From positions 62,001 through 126,000 of the forward strand of contig PGCO01000006.1 in the NCBI GenBank assembly GCA_002786355.1: DNA of 64,000 nt, read 5' to 3'. A program made the translations under genes and the position numbers. The first letter of the stretch is position 1. Each line of letters opens with the position of its first letter. The notes under the pieces are model-generated. The model saw nothing but the letters and a program-made list of their open reading frames with translations, was not told the origin of the DNA and searched no databases. This document shows, one piece after another, positions 26,992 through 35,504 of this stretch. Origin of the DNA: Sediminibacterium sp. FEMGT703S. Its GTDB lineage: Bacteria > Bacteroidota > Bacteroidia > Chitinophagales > Chitinophagaceae.

Positions 26992-28494
26992 CTAATGCTT
27001 TAAATTTTGTTGTTCACCTACCAAGTTGGCCGCAATGGCCGCACTTGATAAACAAAGTGGAATTCCTCCACCAGGATGAACACTCCCGCCTACAAAATAC
27101 AACCCTTTTGTGGTATTACTGAAATTAGGGTGTCGCATAAATGCAGCTGTTTTACTATTAGAGCTAGTTCCATACAATGAGCCCATATAAGAAGCTGTTT
27201 TAGTTTCTATGCTAACAGGTGATAAAACTTCTTCTACTTCTATCAGTGGTTCGATTGCTTCACCTAATAAATTACTTAATTTTTTGAGTATAGCAGCTCT
27301 GTAAAAAGTCTTTATTGATTCCCAATCTTGTCCTTGATTGGCAGGGGCATTCACCATTACAAACCAATTTTCTTTACCCATTGGAGCTTGAATGGACGGC
27401 TCTCTTTTACTAGTTATATTAATATAAACAGTTGGATCCTCAAACGGTTGTTTTGTTTTAAACAATGATTCAAATTCTTTTTCGTAATTGTTACTAAAAA
27501 ATATATTGTGCAAATCCAATTGTGAGAAGCTTTTATTAATACCCCAATAGAAAATAAAAGCACTACTGCTCCTTTCTTGTTTTAAAACTTTAGCAGCTTT
27601 TATAGTATCGCCTAATAATTGCTGGTAAGTAAAATATACATCCATATTACTAACCACTATATCTGCAAATTGATTTTCATTATTAACGACTACTCCTTTT
27701 ACTTCTCCCTGTGTTCGAATAATTTTATCTACTCCATTCCCAAAATTAAATTTCACTCCTTTTTTTAGCGCTAATTGATAAAGTGCATTCGTTATACTAA
27801 TCATTCCCCCTTTAGGATAAAAAGTTCCTTCATTGTGTTCCAAATGTGGAATCAAAGAAAGCATAGCTGGTGCTTTATAAGGATTGCTTCCATTATAAGT
27901 TGCATATCGATTAAATAGTTGGACCAGCTTAGGCGATTGAAAGGAACGTTGATTATAACTATTTAAGGAACTAAATAGATAAGGCCATTTTACTGTTTGA
28001 ATGGCTTTGAATATAGGTGCCTTAAAAATAGTTTGAATTTTATGTAAAGAATATTGCAAAAATATTCCTGCAATATGGTTGTATGCATTTGCAGATTTAG
28101 TCAAGTAACGATGTAAATTTTCGGCAGGTTCATTGGTTTTTGCTAGTAACTCAGCAGCAAATTTATCATGATCGGCATAAGCGCTAATAATAGTACCATC
28201 TTCATAAAAATAATTACAAGCAATGGGTACTTTTTCATAGTCAAAATATTCTCTAATAGGCTCACCGGCAAATTCAAATAATTCTTCAATTAATTGAGGG
28301 CGGGTAAACAAACTAGGGCCCGCATCAAACTGATAACCACCTAATTCAAAATGACTCAACTTGCCACCAGGATATTCGTTTTTTTCGAAAACAGAAACTT
28401 CAAATCCCATCACTTGCAAACGTATAGCGGCTGCTAAACCAGCAACGCCTGCACCAATTACGATTGCTTTTTTAGTGGGAATAGTATTGCTCAT
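26992..28494 (-). CDS. crtD: Carotenoid desaturase of the CrtD type
   Basis: An FAD-dependent CrtI-superfamily desaturase of 500 residues. The Rossmann motif is IVIGAGVAGLAAAIRLQ, followed by FEKNEYPGGKL and FDAGPSLFTRP. The C-terminal FAD segment is YFVGGSVHPGGGIPLCLSSAA. It is clearly different from the other desaturase in the operon (29858-31357), which fits phytoene desaturase. Its neighbour is a CruF-like hydratase, so 1-hydroxy-carotenoid 3,4-desaturation is the best prediction. It is 5 bp upstream of the cruF-like gene. Confidence 0.85.
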   Translation of the reverse strand: MSNTIPTKKAIVIGAGVAGLAAAIRLQVMGFEVSVFEKNEYPGGKLSHFELGGYQFDAGPSLFTRPQLIEELFEFAGEPIREYFDYEKVPIACNYFYEDGTIISAYADHDKFAAELLAKTNEPAENLHRYLTKSANAYNHIAGIFLQYSLHKIQTIFKAPIFKAIQTVKWPYLFSSLNSYNQRSFQSPKLVQLFNRYATYNGSNPYKAPAMLSLIPHLEHNEGTFYPKGGMISITNALYQLALKKGVKFNFGNGVDKIIRTQGEVKGVVVNNENQFADIVVSNMDVYFTYQQLLGDTIKAAKVLKQERSSSAFIFYWGINKSFSQLDLHNIFFSNNYEKEFESLFKTKQPFEDPTVYINITSKREPSIQAPMGKENWFVMVNAPANQGQDWESIKTFYRAAILKKLSNLLGEAIEPLIEVEEVLSPVSIETKTASYMGSLYGTSSNSKTAAFMRHPNFSNTTKGLYFVGGSVHPGGGIPLCLSSAAIAANLVGEQQNLKH

Positions 28495-28499
28495 ATCCT

Positions 28500-29024
28500 T
28501 TATTTATTTTGTTGCGACCACCATGCTTTTACTTTAGGAAAAGCAATTAAAAACCAACTGGTAAATTGTGTTGGTTCTGTTGCGATTAATTGGTCTACAT
28601 TTTCAAATGTACGGAAAGCATAGTCTTTCACCTCTAAAGGATTGGGTTGAATCGTTCCTTGATAGCGTCCAATAAACACATGATCAAACTCGTATTCGGT
28701 TAACCCATTGTCGAATGGGGCTTTGTAAACAAAATCAAAGGCTTTCTCTAAGGGAGTATCAAAGCCCATTTCTTCTTGCAATCTCCTATGTGCAGCGCTT
28801 TTAGTTCCCTCACCTGGCTTTGGGTGACTACAACAAGTATTGGTCCATAAATTGGCACTATGGTATTTAATACTGGCTCTTTGTTGCAACAACATTTCTC
28901 CTGCTTCATTAAATATAAAAACACTAAAAGCCCTGTGCAATACTGCTTTTTCGTGTGCTTCCATTTTTTCCATGAAACCCAATTCCTGATCAGCTTCATT
29001 TACTAAAATCACTTGTTCTAACAT
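28500..29024 (-). CDS. idi: Isopentenyl-diphosphate delta-isomerase, type I
   Basis: Idi interconverts IPP and DMAPP, feeding isoprenoid and carotenoid synthesis. The 174-residue Nudix-fold enzyme has the catalytic cysteine motif NTCCSHPKPGE, the Nudix-like AAHRRLQEEMGF with metal-binding glutamates, and TEYEFDHVFIG. The length is normal. It lies in the operon between crtB (4 bp) and crtD (5 bp). No crtE/GGPP synthase is in the cluster. Confidence 0.96.
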   Translation of the reverse strand: MLEQVILVNEADQELGFMEKMEAHEKAVLHRAFSVFIFNEAGEMLLQQRASIKYHSANLWTNTCCSHPKPGEGTKSAAHRRLQEEMGFDTPLEKAFDFVYKAPFDNGLTEYEFDHVFIGRYQGTIQPNPLEVKDYAFRTFENVDQLIATEPTQFTSWFLIAFPKVKAWWSQQNK

Positions 29025-29028
29025 GTAT

Positions 29029-29865
29029 TTAGAGCAGATTTAATTGACTTCTGATACCCGCTTTTGCCAAGATAAACATCTTTCCGTGATCGGGTATTCT
29101 AACTCTAGTATCAAGAATTTTTTGTGGCTGGAGTTTTTTAATTTTTTTAAATAAACTCAAATAGTATTTATAAGCAACATAAACGCCAAAACGGGCTTTT
29201 AAGGGTAATTCAAGGATGCCCTCATAGGCGTGATCAAAATCCTTTTGTATATCTTCTTCTATCTTTAATTTTTCGGCCTGTGTAAAATTACTGAAGTCGC
29301 AACCTGGAAAATACATTCGGTCTAATCCTTCAAAATCTGCTTTTAAATCTCTCAAGAAATTTACTTTTTGAAAAGCAGCTCCTAAACTACAAGCATATGG
29401 TTTTAGTTTTTCGTAACTGCTTTGATCGCCATTACAAAAAACATACAAACACATTAAGCCAACTACTTCTGCACTTCCATAGATGTATTCTTCATACCCC
29501 AATTTATCATATTGCTTTTTACCCAAATCCATTTCCATGCTATGTAAAAAAGCATCAATCAATTGGCGGTCTATTTTAAATTCGTTTACCGTTAGTTGAA
29601 AGCTGTGCAAAATGGGGTTTAAAGAAATCTTCTGATCAATCGCTTTATAGGTTGCAACTTTAAATTCAGCTAGTAATGTTTCTTTATCAAAGTCATGGAA
29701 TGTGTCCACTATTTCGTCTGCAAATCTTACAAATCCGTAAATATTGAAAACGGGGGTTCGAAGATCTTTGTGCAAGAGACGAATTGAAGAAGAAAAACTG
29801 GTGCTATAAAGCTCAGTAGTAATTCTGCTACATTCTTGGCTTACTTGGTGAAACAGTCTAATCAT
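29029..29865 (-). CDS. crtB: Phytoene synthase
   Basis: CrtB condenses two geranylgeranyl diphosphates to phytoene, the first committed carotenoid step. The 278-residue product has the two Asp-rich substrate sites: FVRFADEIVDTFHD near residue 48, and NFLRDLKADFEGLDRMYFP near residue 170. YSTSFSSSIRLL at the N-terminus is typical. It overlaps the crtI stop by 8 bp. Confidence 0.96.
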   Translation of the reverse strand: MIRLFHQVSQECSRITTELYSTSFSSSIRLLHKDLRTPVFNIYGFVRFADEIVDTFHDFDKETLLAEFKVATYKAIDQKISLNPILHSFQLTVNEFKIDRQLIDAFLHSMEMDLGKKQYDKLGYEEYIYGSAEVVGLMCLYVFCNGDQSSYEKLKPYACSLGAAFQKVNFLRDLKADFEGLDRMYFPGCDFSNFTQAEKLKIEEDIQKDFDHAYEGILELPLKARFGVYVAYKYYLSLFKKIKKLQPQKILDTRVRIPDHGKMFILAKAGIRSQLNLL

Positions 29866-31357
29866 ATAATTTCGAAATTTCTTTAGCCACTACTTCACCG
29901 CTAATCAAGCTAGGAGGAACTCCTGGCCCTGGAACGGTTAGCTGTCCCGTAAAGAATAGGTTTTTTATTTTTTTACTTCTACAAGACGGCTTTAAAACAG
30001 CAGTTTGTAGCAAAGTGTTCGCTAACCCGTAGGCATTTCCTTTAAAAGCGTTGTATTCGCTAATAAAATCACTCTGCGCAAAGGTTTTCTTATAAACAAT
30101 AGCGTCTTCTATTGATTGCCCAAGCTGTTTTTCTATTCGTTTAACAATCAATTTAAAATATTTTTCTCTTAATTCCTCGGTATCACCTGTTAAACCTGTT
30201 GCAACAGGGATGAGCAGAAATAAATTTTCATGCCCTTCTGGTGCTACAGTAGGATCAGTAACCGAAGGCGCACACATATAAAATAATGGGTCGGTTGGCC
30301 ACTCTTTGGTAGTATAAATTTCTTTTCCGTGTAAACTAAAGTCGGTATCAAAAAAAAGAGAGTGGTGAGGAACTCCAGTCAAACGCTTGTTTAACCCAAT
30401 ATAATACAATAAACAGCTAGGGGCCATTACTCGTTTATCCCAGTAAGCAGCGGTATAGGTTCGGTATTGAGGCTGCAATAGACTGGTTTCTACATGATGG
30501 TAATCTGCTCCTCCTACAACCACGTCTGCCTCAATTTCTATCATTACTTTTCCGGCTGGGGTGTTAGCCATGCAAGACACCGATTTTGCAAGACCGTTCT
30601 CTACATTTATTTGATTAACGCTATGGTTAAACCTAAAATTTACTCCCAACGAAACAGCTAAATCATACATCCCCTGCACGATTTCGTACATCCCTTTATT
30701 CGGGTACCAAGTTCCCCCTTTAATGTCGGCATAATTCATTAAGCTATACAACGCAGGAGTATGTTCTGGCAAAGCTCCCAAAAACAAAACAGGAAATTCC
30801 ATTAATTCAACCAGTTTCGGATTCTTGAAATACTTGCCAACATGAGATTTCATCGAATTGAACACATCTAATTTAAACACTCCTTTCATCAAATCAATGT
30901 CAAGGAATTCAGTTAGAGATTGCCCAGGTTTAAAAACCAACTTATTAACGCCAACCTCGTATTTATAGGCAGCTTCTTTCATAAATAAGTCCAATTGCTT
31001 TCCAGCACCTGGCTCTAATCTTTCGAACAAAGCTTTTAGTTCTTGATAATTAGCTGGTATATCGGTTACATCATCTGGCCAATATACCCGGTAAGAAGGA
31101 TCTAATCTGGTAAGTTGATAATAGTCGCTTACTTTTTTTCCAAACTGTTCAAAGTAGCGTTCAAACACATCAGGCATCCAGTACCAACTGGGTCCCATAT
31201 CAAAAGTGAATCCTTCAGCAGCATATTTTCTAGCTCTGCCACCAGGTAATTCATGTTGTTCTAGTACGGTAACATTCCAGCCCGATCTGGCTAGAAAGGA
31301 AGCCGCGGACATGCCCGCGAAACCACTTCCGATAATGATCGCTTGCTTATTCTTCAC
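29858..31357 (-). CDS. crtI: Phytoene desaturase
   Basis: CrtI carries out the successive desaturations from phytoene towards lycopene. The 499-residue flavoenzyme has IIIGSGFAGMSAASFLARSG, LEQHELPGGRARKY, FDMGPSWYWMP, KGGTWYPNKGMYEI and the C-terminal TGQLTVPGPGVPPSLISGE. The start codon is GTG at 31357: an in-frame stop lies four codons upstream and no ATG fits. It is the second gene of the operon, 25 bp after the sigma factor gene. Confidence 0.95.
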   Translation of the reverse strand: MKNKQAIIIGSGFAGMSAASFLARSGWNVTVLEQHELPGGRARKYAAEGFTFDMGPSWYWMPDVFERYFEQFGKKVSDYYQLTRLDPSYRVYWPDDVTDIPANYQELKALFERLEPGAGKQLDLFMKEAAYKYEVGVNKLVFKPGQSLTEFLDIDLMKGVFKLDVFNSMKSHVGKYFKNPKLVELMEFPVLFLGALPEHTPALYSLMNYADIKGGTWYPNKGMYEIVQGMYDLAVSLGVNFRFNHSVNQINVENGLAKSVSCMANTPAGKVMIEIEADVVVGGADYHHVETSLLQPQYRTYTAAYWDKRVMAPSCLLYYIGLNKRLTGVPHHSLFFDTDFSLHGKEIYTTKEWPTDPLFYMCAPSVTDPTVAPEGHENLFLLIPVATGLTGDTEELREKYFKLIVKRIEKQLGQSIEDAIVYKKTFAQSDFISEYNAFKGNAYGLANTLLQTAVLKPSCRSKKIKNLFFTGQLTVPGPGVPPSLISGEVVAKEISKLYD

Positions 31358-31382
31358 TTGAAACGTAAGTTAATGAAATTTC

Positions 31383-31883
31383 TTAGAAACGCTGTATATG
31401 TGCTTTTAGCAGTTTTCTGGCAAAGTGAATCCTGCTTTTAATTGTTCCCAAAGGTTCATCCAACATTTCTGCAATTTCATGGTACTTATACCCATCAAAA
31501 TACAATAAGAATGGATTTCTAAAAATCTCTGGAAGGTTATGAATGGCTTGTTTAACCTCTTTCATATTGATGCCCGCAATGGCTTCATTAGCAACAGCTC
31601 CCTGGTTGAAATCTAATAAGAATTCATTGGGTGTATTATCGAATATTGTTGCTTGTTTAGATTTTCTTCTGTAGTTATTGATAAAAATATTACGCATGAT
31701 GGTATATAACCATGCTTTAATATTTGTACCAACATTATACTTGTCTTTATTTGCCAATGCCCTAAACAAAGTTTCCTGATAAAGGTCTTTGGCCGCTTCT
31801 TGATCGCGTGTTAAAGTAACCGCAAATGGTTTCAAAAAATCCGCATTATTAACCAGCATTTGATTGAAATCTAGCGTTGACAT
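31383..31883 (-). CDS. ECF-type RNA polymerase sigma factor
   Basis: A 166-residue sigma-70 family protein with only regions 2 and 4. Region 2 is DLYQETLFRALANKDKY plus WLYTIMRNIFINNYRR, and region 4 is LPEIFRNPFLLYFDGYKYHEIAEML with the HTH GTIKSRIHFARKLL. It is the first gene of the carotenoid operon, like CarQ in Myxococcus, but no anti-sigma factor gene follows. It may drive the operon or other light/stress genes; its target promoter is not identified. Confidence 0.93.
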   Translation of the reverse strand: MSTLDFNQMLVNNADFLKPFAVTLTRDQEAAKDLYQETLFRALANKDKYNVGTNIKAWLYTIMRNIFINNYRRKSKQATIFDNTPNEFLLDFNQGAVANEAIAGINMKEVKQAIHNLPEIFRNPFLLYFDGYKYHEIAEMLDEPLGTIKSRIHFARKLLKAHIQRF

Positions 31884-31960
31884 GGCTTATTGTTTAATTT
31901 ATTAGACCATAAAGCTAAACATAATATTCGGTATGCAAGGATATTTTTGTTTAATTTTTA
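31884..31960 (-). promoter_or_regulatory. Candidate regulatory region of the carotenoid operon with TTGTTTAATTT repeats
   Basis: The 11-mer TTGTTTAATTT occurs twice as a direct repeat at 31890-31900 and 31947-31957. A minus-strand TATGTTTA (31916-31923), one base off the -7 consensus, lies between them, 33 bp before the sigma gene ATG. The layout suggests operators flanking a promoter for the sigma-crt operon. Confidence 0.4.
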
Positions 31961-31976
31961 CTAAAGAAATGTGAAA

Positions 31977-32000
31977 CAAAAAACCCGCTGATAGCGGGTT
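31977..32000 (-). terminator. Terminator after the MerR/B12 regulator gene
   Basis: AACCCGCT (31982-31989), loop GAT, AGCGGGTT (31993-32000), with a T-rich tail on the minus strand (the A-run at 31977-31983). It separates the regulator from the sigma-crt operon. Confidence 0.75.
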
Positions 32001-32033
32001 GATTGATTGCTGTTTAAACATTATAATTATATG

Positions 32034-32912
32034 CTATAAGGTGTTCATGTATTCAATAACTTCTAAAAGCGACTTTTTAAATGAAACATTACTAGGAATT
32101 CGCTTTTTGTAATTCTGCGTTAAAGCACCAGAAACAATCACTTGAAATTCAGGAATTCTATTTTGAACATTCACTAGGAATTTCTCGAAATTGAAGTTGT
32201 TAGCAACAGAAGTTAAATGAGAATATAAAAAGTCTGGTTTCTTTAAAGTGGCCACATATTCTACATCTTTTAAAGGCACGTTAGACCCTAAATAAATCAC
32301 TTTCAATCCTTTGCTCTTGAACAAATAATAGGTAAACAGTACGCCTAATTCATGGTGTTCTCCTTCAGGAAGAAATACCAGCACTGTTTTTTTGTAATTG
32401 ATTGGAGCATGGCAGGTTTCAATTCCCATGATCAGCTTTTGGCGAATAATATTGGTTACCAAATGCTCTTGAGCAGGATTAATATGGTTGGTAATCCATA
32501 AAATTCCAATTCTTTCTAGAAAAGGGAAAATGATTTGAGGTATGGTTTTTTCAATACCCTTGTTTTTGATATAACCATCTAAGAGTGATTCAAACTCTTC
32601 AATTTTCATATCAACCATACAGCTGATCAACTCATTCACCATTCGCTCAATCTGAGCTTGCGTCTGGTTGAGCGATAAGGTTTTTTCCCGCATTTCTGCA
32701 GAACTCATTTTGTCAATATGAGAAATCTTAAAGCCGTACTTGTTCAATAATGCAATATTGAGTACCGTCTTCAATTCGTCTCCGGTATAATACCGGATAT
32801 TCGTTTCTGTGCGCTGCGGGTTAAGGAACGTATACCGCTGTTCCCATATACGGATGGTATGCGCTTTAATACCCGACAGGTTTTCTAAATCTTTGATTGT
32901 AAAGGCATTCAT
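32034..32912 (-). CDS. MerR-type regulator with cobalamin-binding domain (CarH/LitR-like)
   Basis: A 292-residue one-component regulator. Residues ~5-70 are a MerR winged HTH (FTIKDLENLSGIKAHTIRIWEQRY). A four-helix cap follows with the Wx9EH signature (Trp139, Glu149, His150), then a Rossmann-type B12 domain with ExHxxG (Glu185, His187, Gly190; His187 would be the lower cobalt ligand). In CarH-type proteins AdoCbl tetramerises the repressor in the dark and light disrupts it. Here the residue after the Trp is Ile140, whereas Thermus CarH has His132. It lies upstream of the carotenoid operon, so control of that operon is the natural inference. Confidence 0.92.
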   Translation of the reverse strand: MNAFTIKDLENLSGIKAHTIRIWEQRYTFLNPQRTETNIRYYTGDELKTVLNIALLNKYGFKISHIDKMSSAEMREKTLSLNQTQAQIERMVNELISCMVDMKIEEFESLLDGYIKNKGIEKTIPQIIFPFLERIGILWITNHINPAQEHLVTNIIRQKLIMGIETCHAPINYKKTVLVFLPEGEHHELGVLFTYYLFKSKGLKVIYLGSNVPLKDVEYVATLKKPDFLYSHLTSVANNFNFEKFLVNVQNRIPEFQVIVSGALTQNYKKRIPSNVSFKKSLLEVIEYMNTL

Positions 32913-32938
32913 ATCACTGTAACGCTAATAAACTTGTT

Positions 32939-32946
32939 TTGTTTAA
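32939..32946 (-). promoter_or_regulatory. TTGTTTAA motif upstream of the MerR/B12 regulator
   Basis: TTGTTTAA, the core of the repeats in front of the sigma-crt operon, also lies 27 bp upstream of the regulator start codon. It could be an autoregulatory operator. A palindromic TGTTTAAACA is also present at 32011-32020, just after the regulator gene. Confidence 0.3.
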
Positions 32947-32951
32947 AAGAT

Positions 32952-33815
32952 TTACAAAGACTTTAAACGTTTTAGATATTCCCCATAGCCACTTTTTGCA
33001 TATTTTTCACCTAAAAGCAACAATTGTGCTCTATCAATAAAGCCCATTCTGTAAGCAACTTCCTCTATGCAGCCTACTTTCTGGCTTTGACGTTTTTCAA
33101 TTACTCTAACAAATTCGCAGGCATCTGCAAATGAATCAAAAGTACCTGTGTCTAACCAAGCAGTTCCTCTGTTCATAATACCTACTTGTAAGGTTCCTTT
33201 TTCTAAATAAACCCTATTAACATCGGTAATTTCATATTCACCTCTAGAAGAAGGCGCAATATTCTTAGCAATTTCTACTACCGAATTATCATAAAAATAT
33301 AAGCCTGGTACCGCATAATTAGACTTTGGCTCTTTGGGCTTTTCTTCTATAGAAATGGCTTGCTTTTGATCATTAAATTCAACAACCCCATAACGCTCAG
33401 GGTCGTTTACTTCATAAGCAAAAACCGCAGCACCTTCCACATCATTAAAGCTTTGGACCAACTTACTAAAGCCTGCACCATAAAATATATTGTCACCTAA
33501 AATCAAACAAACTTTATCGTTGCCAATAAATTTTTCGCCAATCACAAATGCTTGGGCTAAACCATTGGGTTCATGCTGAACTTCGTAAGAAAAGCTACAT
33601 CCTATTTCAGATCCATCACCCAATAATCGTTTAAATTGATCTGAGTCTTGAGGGGTAGTAATAAATAAAACCTCTCGTATTCCAGCCAACATCAATACAG
33701 AGAGCGGATAATAAATCATTGGCTTATCATATACTGGCATCAATTGTTTACTAATGCCTTTGGTTATAGGATATAACCTTGTCCCTGATCCGCCTGCTAA
33801 AATAATTCCTTTCAT
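32952..33815 (-). CDS. rfbA: Glucose-1-phosphate thymidylyltransferase
   Basis: RfbA makes dTDP-glucose from glucose 1-phosphate and dTTP. The 287-residue enzyme has the nucleotidyltransferase start [13 protein letters not shown] followed by [17 protein letters not shown]. It also has [28 protein letters not shown] and [11 protein letters not shown]. The length is standard. It is the last gene of a leftward rfbB-rfbC-rfbA group, with gaps of 2 and 16 bp. Confidence 0.97.
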   Translation of the reverse strand: MKGIILAGGSGTRLYPITKGISKQLMPVYDKPMIYYPLSVLMLAGIREVLFITTPQDSDQFKRLLGDGSEIGCSFSYEVQHEPNGLAQAFVIGEKFIGNDKVCLILGDNIFYGAGFSKLVQSFNDVEGAAVFAYEVNDPERYGVVEFNDQKQAISIEEKPKEPKSNYAVPGLYFYDNSVVEIAKNIAPSSRGEYEITDVNRVYLEKGTLQVGIMNRGTAWLDTGTFDSFADACEFVRVIEKRQSQKVGCIEEVAYRMGFIDRAQLLLLGEKYAKSGYGEYLKRLKSL

Positions 33816-33831
33816 AATGTTGGTTATAGAA

Positions 33832-34389
33832 TTAAAATTGTAAGGTATTTACACAATCGCGTAAAAAAGGTAATGCTTTATCTTTATCGGAGAGCAATAA
33901 TTCTTGCTCAGGTAGTTTCCAATCAATGGCTAAATCTGGATCATTGAAAGCAATTCCTCCTTCAGAAGTCTTGTGGTAATAATTATCACACTTATAAAAG
34001 AAAGTTGCTTGTTCACTTAATACTACAAATCCATGTGCAAATCCACGTGGCACAAAAAACTGCGTTCTACTCTCTCCTGTCAATTCAACCGCTACATGCT
34101 GTCCAAAAGTTTTGGAATCTTTACGGAGGTCTACTGCCACATCAAGCACAGCTCCACTCAATACCCTAACCAGTTTTGCTTGAGCAAATTCTCCATGTTG
34201 AAAATGCAGCCCGCGCAGCACCCCTTTTGAAGAACTAGATTGATTGTCTTGTACAAAATCAACTGCAACGCCTGTTTTTTCTAAAAAAGTATTGCGATTG
34301 AAACTCTCAAAAAAATAACCTCGGCTATCCCCGAAAAATGTGTCGTGTATAATAAAACAGCCCTCTATGGGAGTATATTCTATTTGCAT
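33832..34389 (-). CDS. rfbC: dTDP-4-dehydrorhamnose 3,5-epimerase
   Basis: RfbC epimerises dTDP-4-keto-6-deoxyglucose at C3 and C5. The 185-residue cupin-fold protein shows [38 protein letters not shown] (the catalytic His lies in RGLHFQ), [16 protein letters not shown], and [12 protein letters not shown]. It lies 2 bp downstream of rfbB. The reductase RfbD, needed for dTDP-rhamnose, is not in this cluster. Confidence 0.96.
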   Translation of the reverse strand: MQIEYTPIEGCFIIHDTFFGDSRGYFFESFNRNTFLEKTGVAVDFVQDNQSSSSKGVLRGLHFQHGEFAQAKLVRVLSGAVLDVAVDLRKDSKTFGQHVAVELTGESRTQFFVPRGFAHGFVVLSEQATFFYKCDNYYHKTSEGGIAFNDPDLAIDWKLPEQELLLSDKDKALPFLRDCVNTLQF

Positions 34390-34391
34390 AA

Positions 34392-35447
34392 TTATTTATT
34401 ACTGTACATTGATTCGTAATAATGTTGATAGTTGCCACTAGTAACATTGTTTAACCATTCGGTATTGGCTAAAAACCAATCAATGGTTTCACTTAAACCT
34501 TCTTGGAAAGTTACACTTGGCTTCCAACCTAACTCACGATTAATTTTTGAAGCATCAATTGCATATCGTCTATCGTGACCTGGTCTATCTTTAATATAAG
34601 TGATTAATTGCTCGCTGGTACCTGCTGGCTTTCCTAATTTCTCATCCATTTGGGTACACAACAATTTAACCAAATCAATATTTTTCCACTCGTTAAAGCC
34701 GCCAATATTATAGGTTTCGCCTGTTACACCTTGATGGAATACCATATCAATCGCAATTGCATGGTCTTTTACATACAACCAATCACGGGTATATAATCCA
34801 TCTCCATAAACTGGCAAAGGTTTACCCTGAATAATATTGTTAATAAACAAGGGGATCAATTTCTCCGGAAAATGGAAGGGTCCATAGTTGTTCGAGCAAT
34901 TCGATATCACTGTTTGTAAGTGATAGGTTTCATGATAAGCCCTTACAAAATGATCGGAAGATGCTTTACTTGCAGAGTAAGGAGAACGAGGGTCATAAGC
35001 AGTCTCTTCGGTGAATAATCCTTCAGCTCCTAAACTACCGTACACTTCATCCGTTGAAACATGATAAAAGCGATGATTCTCTAAATCTGCCGCCCATTTT
35101 TGCTTAGCAGTATTTAATAAGTTGACAGTACCAATTACATTGGTGTACACAAAATCTAATGGGGAAACAATTGAACGATCCACATGCGATTCTGCTGCCA
35201 AATGAATGACATCAGTTACTTGGTATTGATCAAACAATTCCTCTACTGCTTTAACATCCAAAATATTTACTTTGGCAAAACGATAGTTGGGCTTGTTTTC
35301 TATGTCGCGTAAATTCTCGAGGTTGCCAGCATAAGTAAGGGCATCCAAGTTAATAATTTGATACTCGGGATATTTATTTACAAATAATCTTACTACATGA
35401 GAGCCAATAAATCCAGCCCCTCCAGTGATAACAATGTTTTTAGACAT
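34392..35447 (-). CDS. rfbB: dTDP-glucose 4,6-dehydratase
   Basis: RfbB converts dTDP-glucose to dTDP-4-keto-6-deoxyglucose using tightly bound NAD. The 351-residue short-chain dehydrogenase fold has the GGAGFIGSHVVR motif, HLAAESHVDRSI, the catalytic STDEVYGSL segment, YSASKASSDHFV (YxxxK), NNYGPFHFPEKLIP and YVKDHA. Length and motifs are standard. Confidence 0.97.
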   Translation of the reverse strand: MSKNIVITGGAGFIGSHVVRLFVNKYPEYQIINLDALTYAGNLENLRDIENKPNYRFAKVNILDVKAVEELFDQYQVTDVIHLAAESHVDRSIVSPLDFVYTNVIGTVNLLNTAKQKWAADLENHRFYHVSTDEVYGSLGAEGLFTEETAYDPRSPYSASKASSDHFVRAYHETYHLQTVISNCSNNYGPFHFPEKLIPLFINNIIQGKPLPVYGDGLYTRDWLYVKDHAIAIDMVFHQGVTGETYNIGGFNEWKNIDLVKLLCTQMDEKLGKPAGTSEQLITYIKDRPGHDRRYAIDASKINRELGWKPSVTFQEGLSETIDWFLANTEWLNNVTSGNYQHYYESMYSNK

Positions 35448-35504
35448 AAGCTATTTCTTAATGATATAAAGGTACGAATTTGTAAGCTTGTTTAACTTTT
35501 TAGA

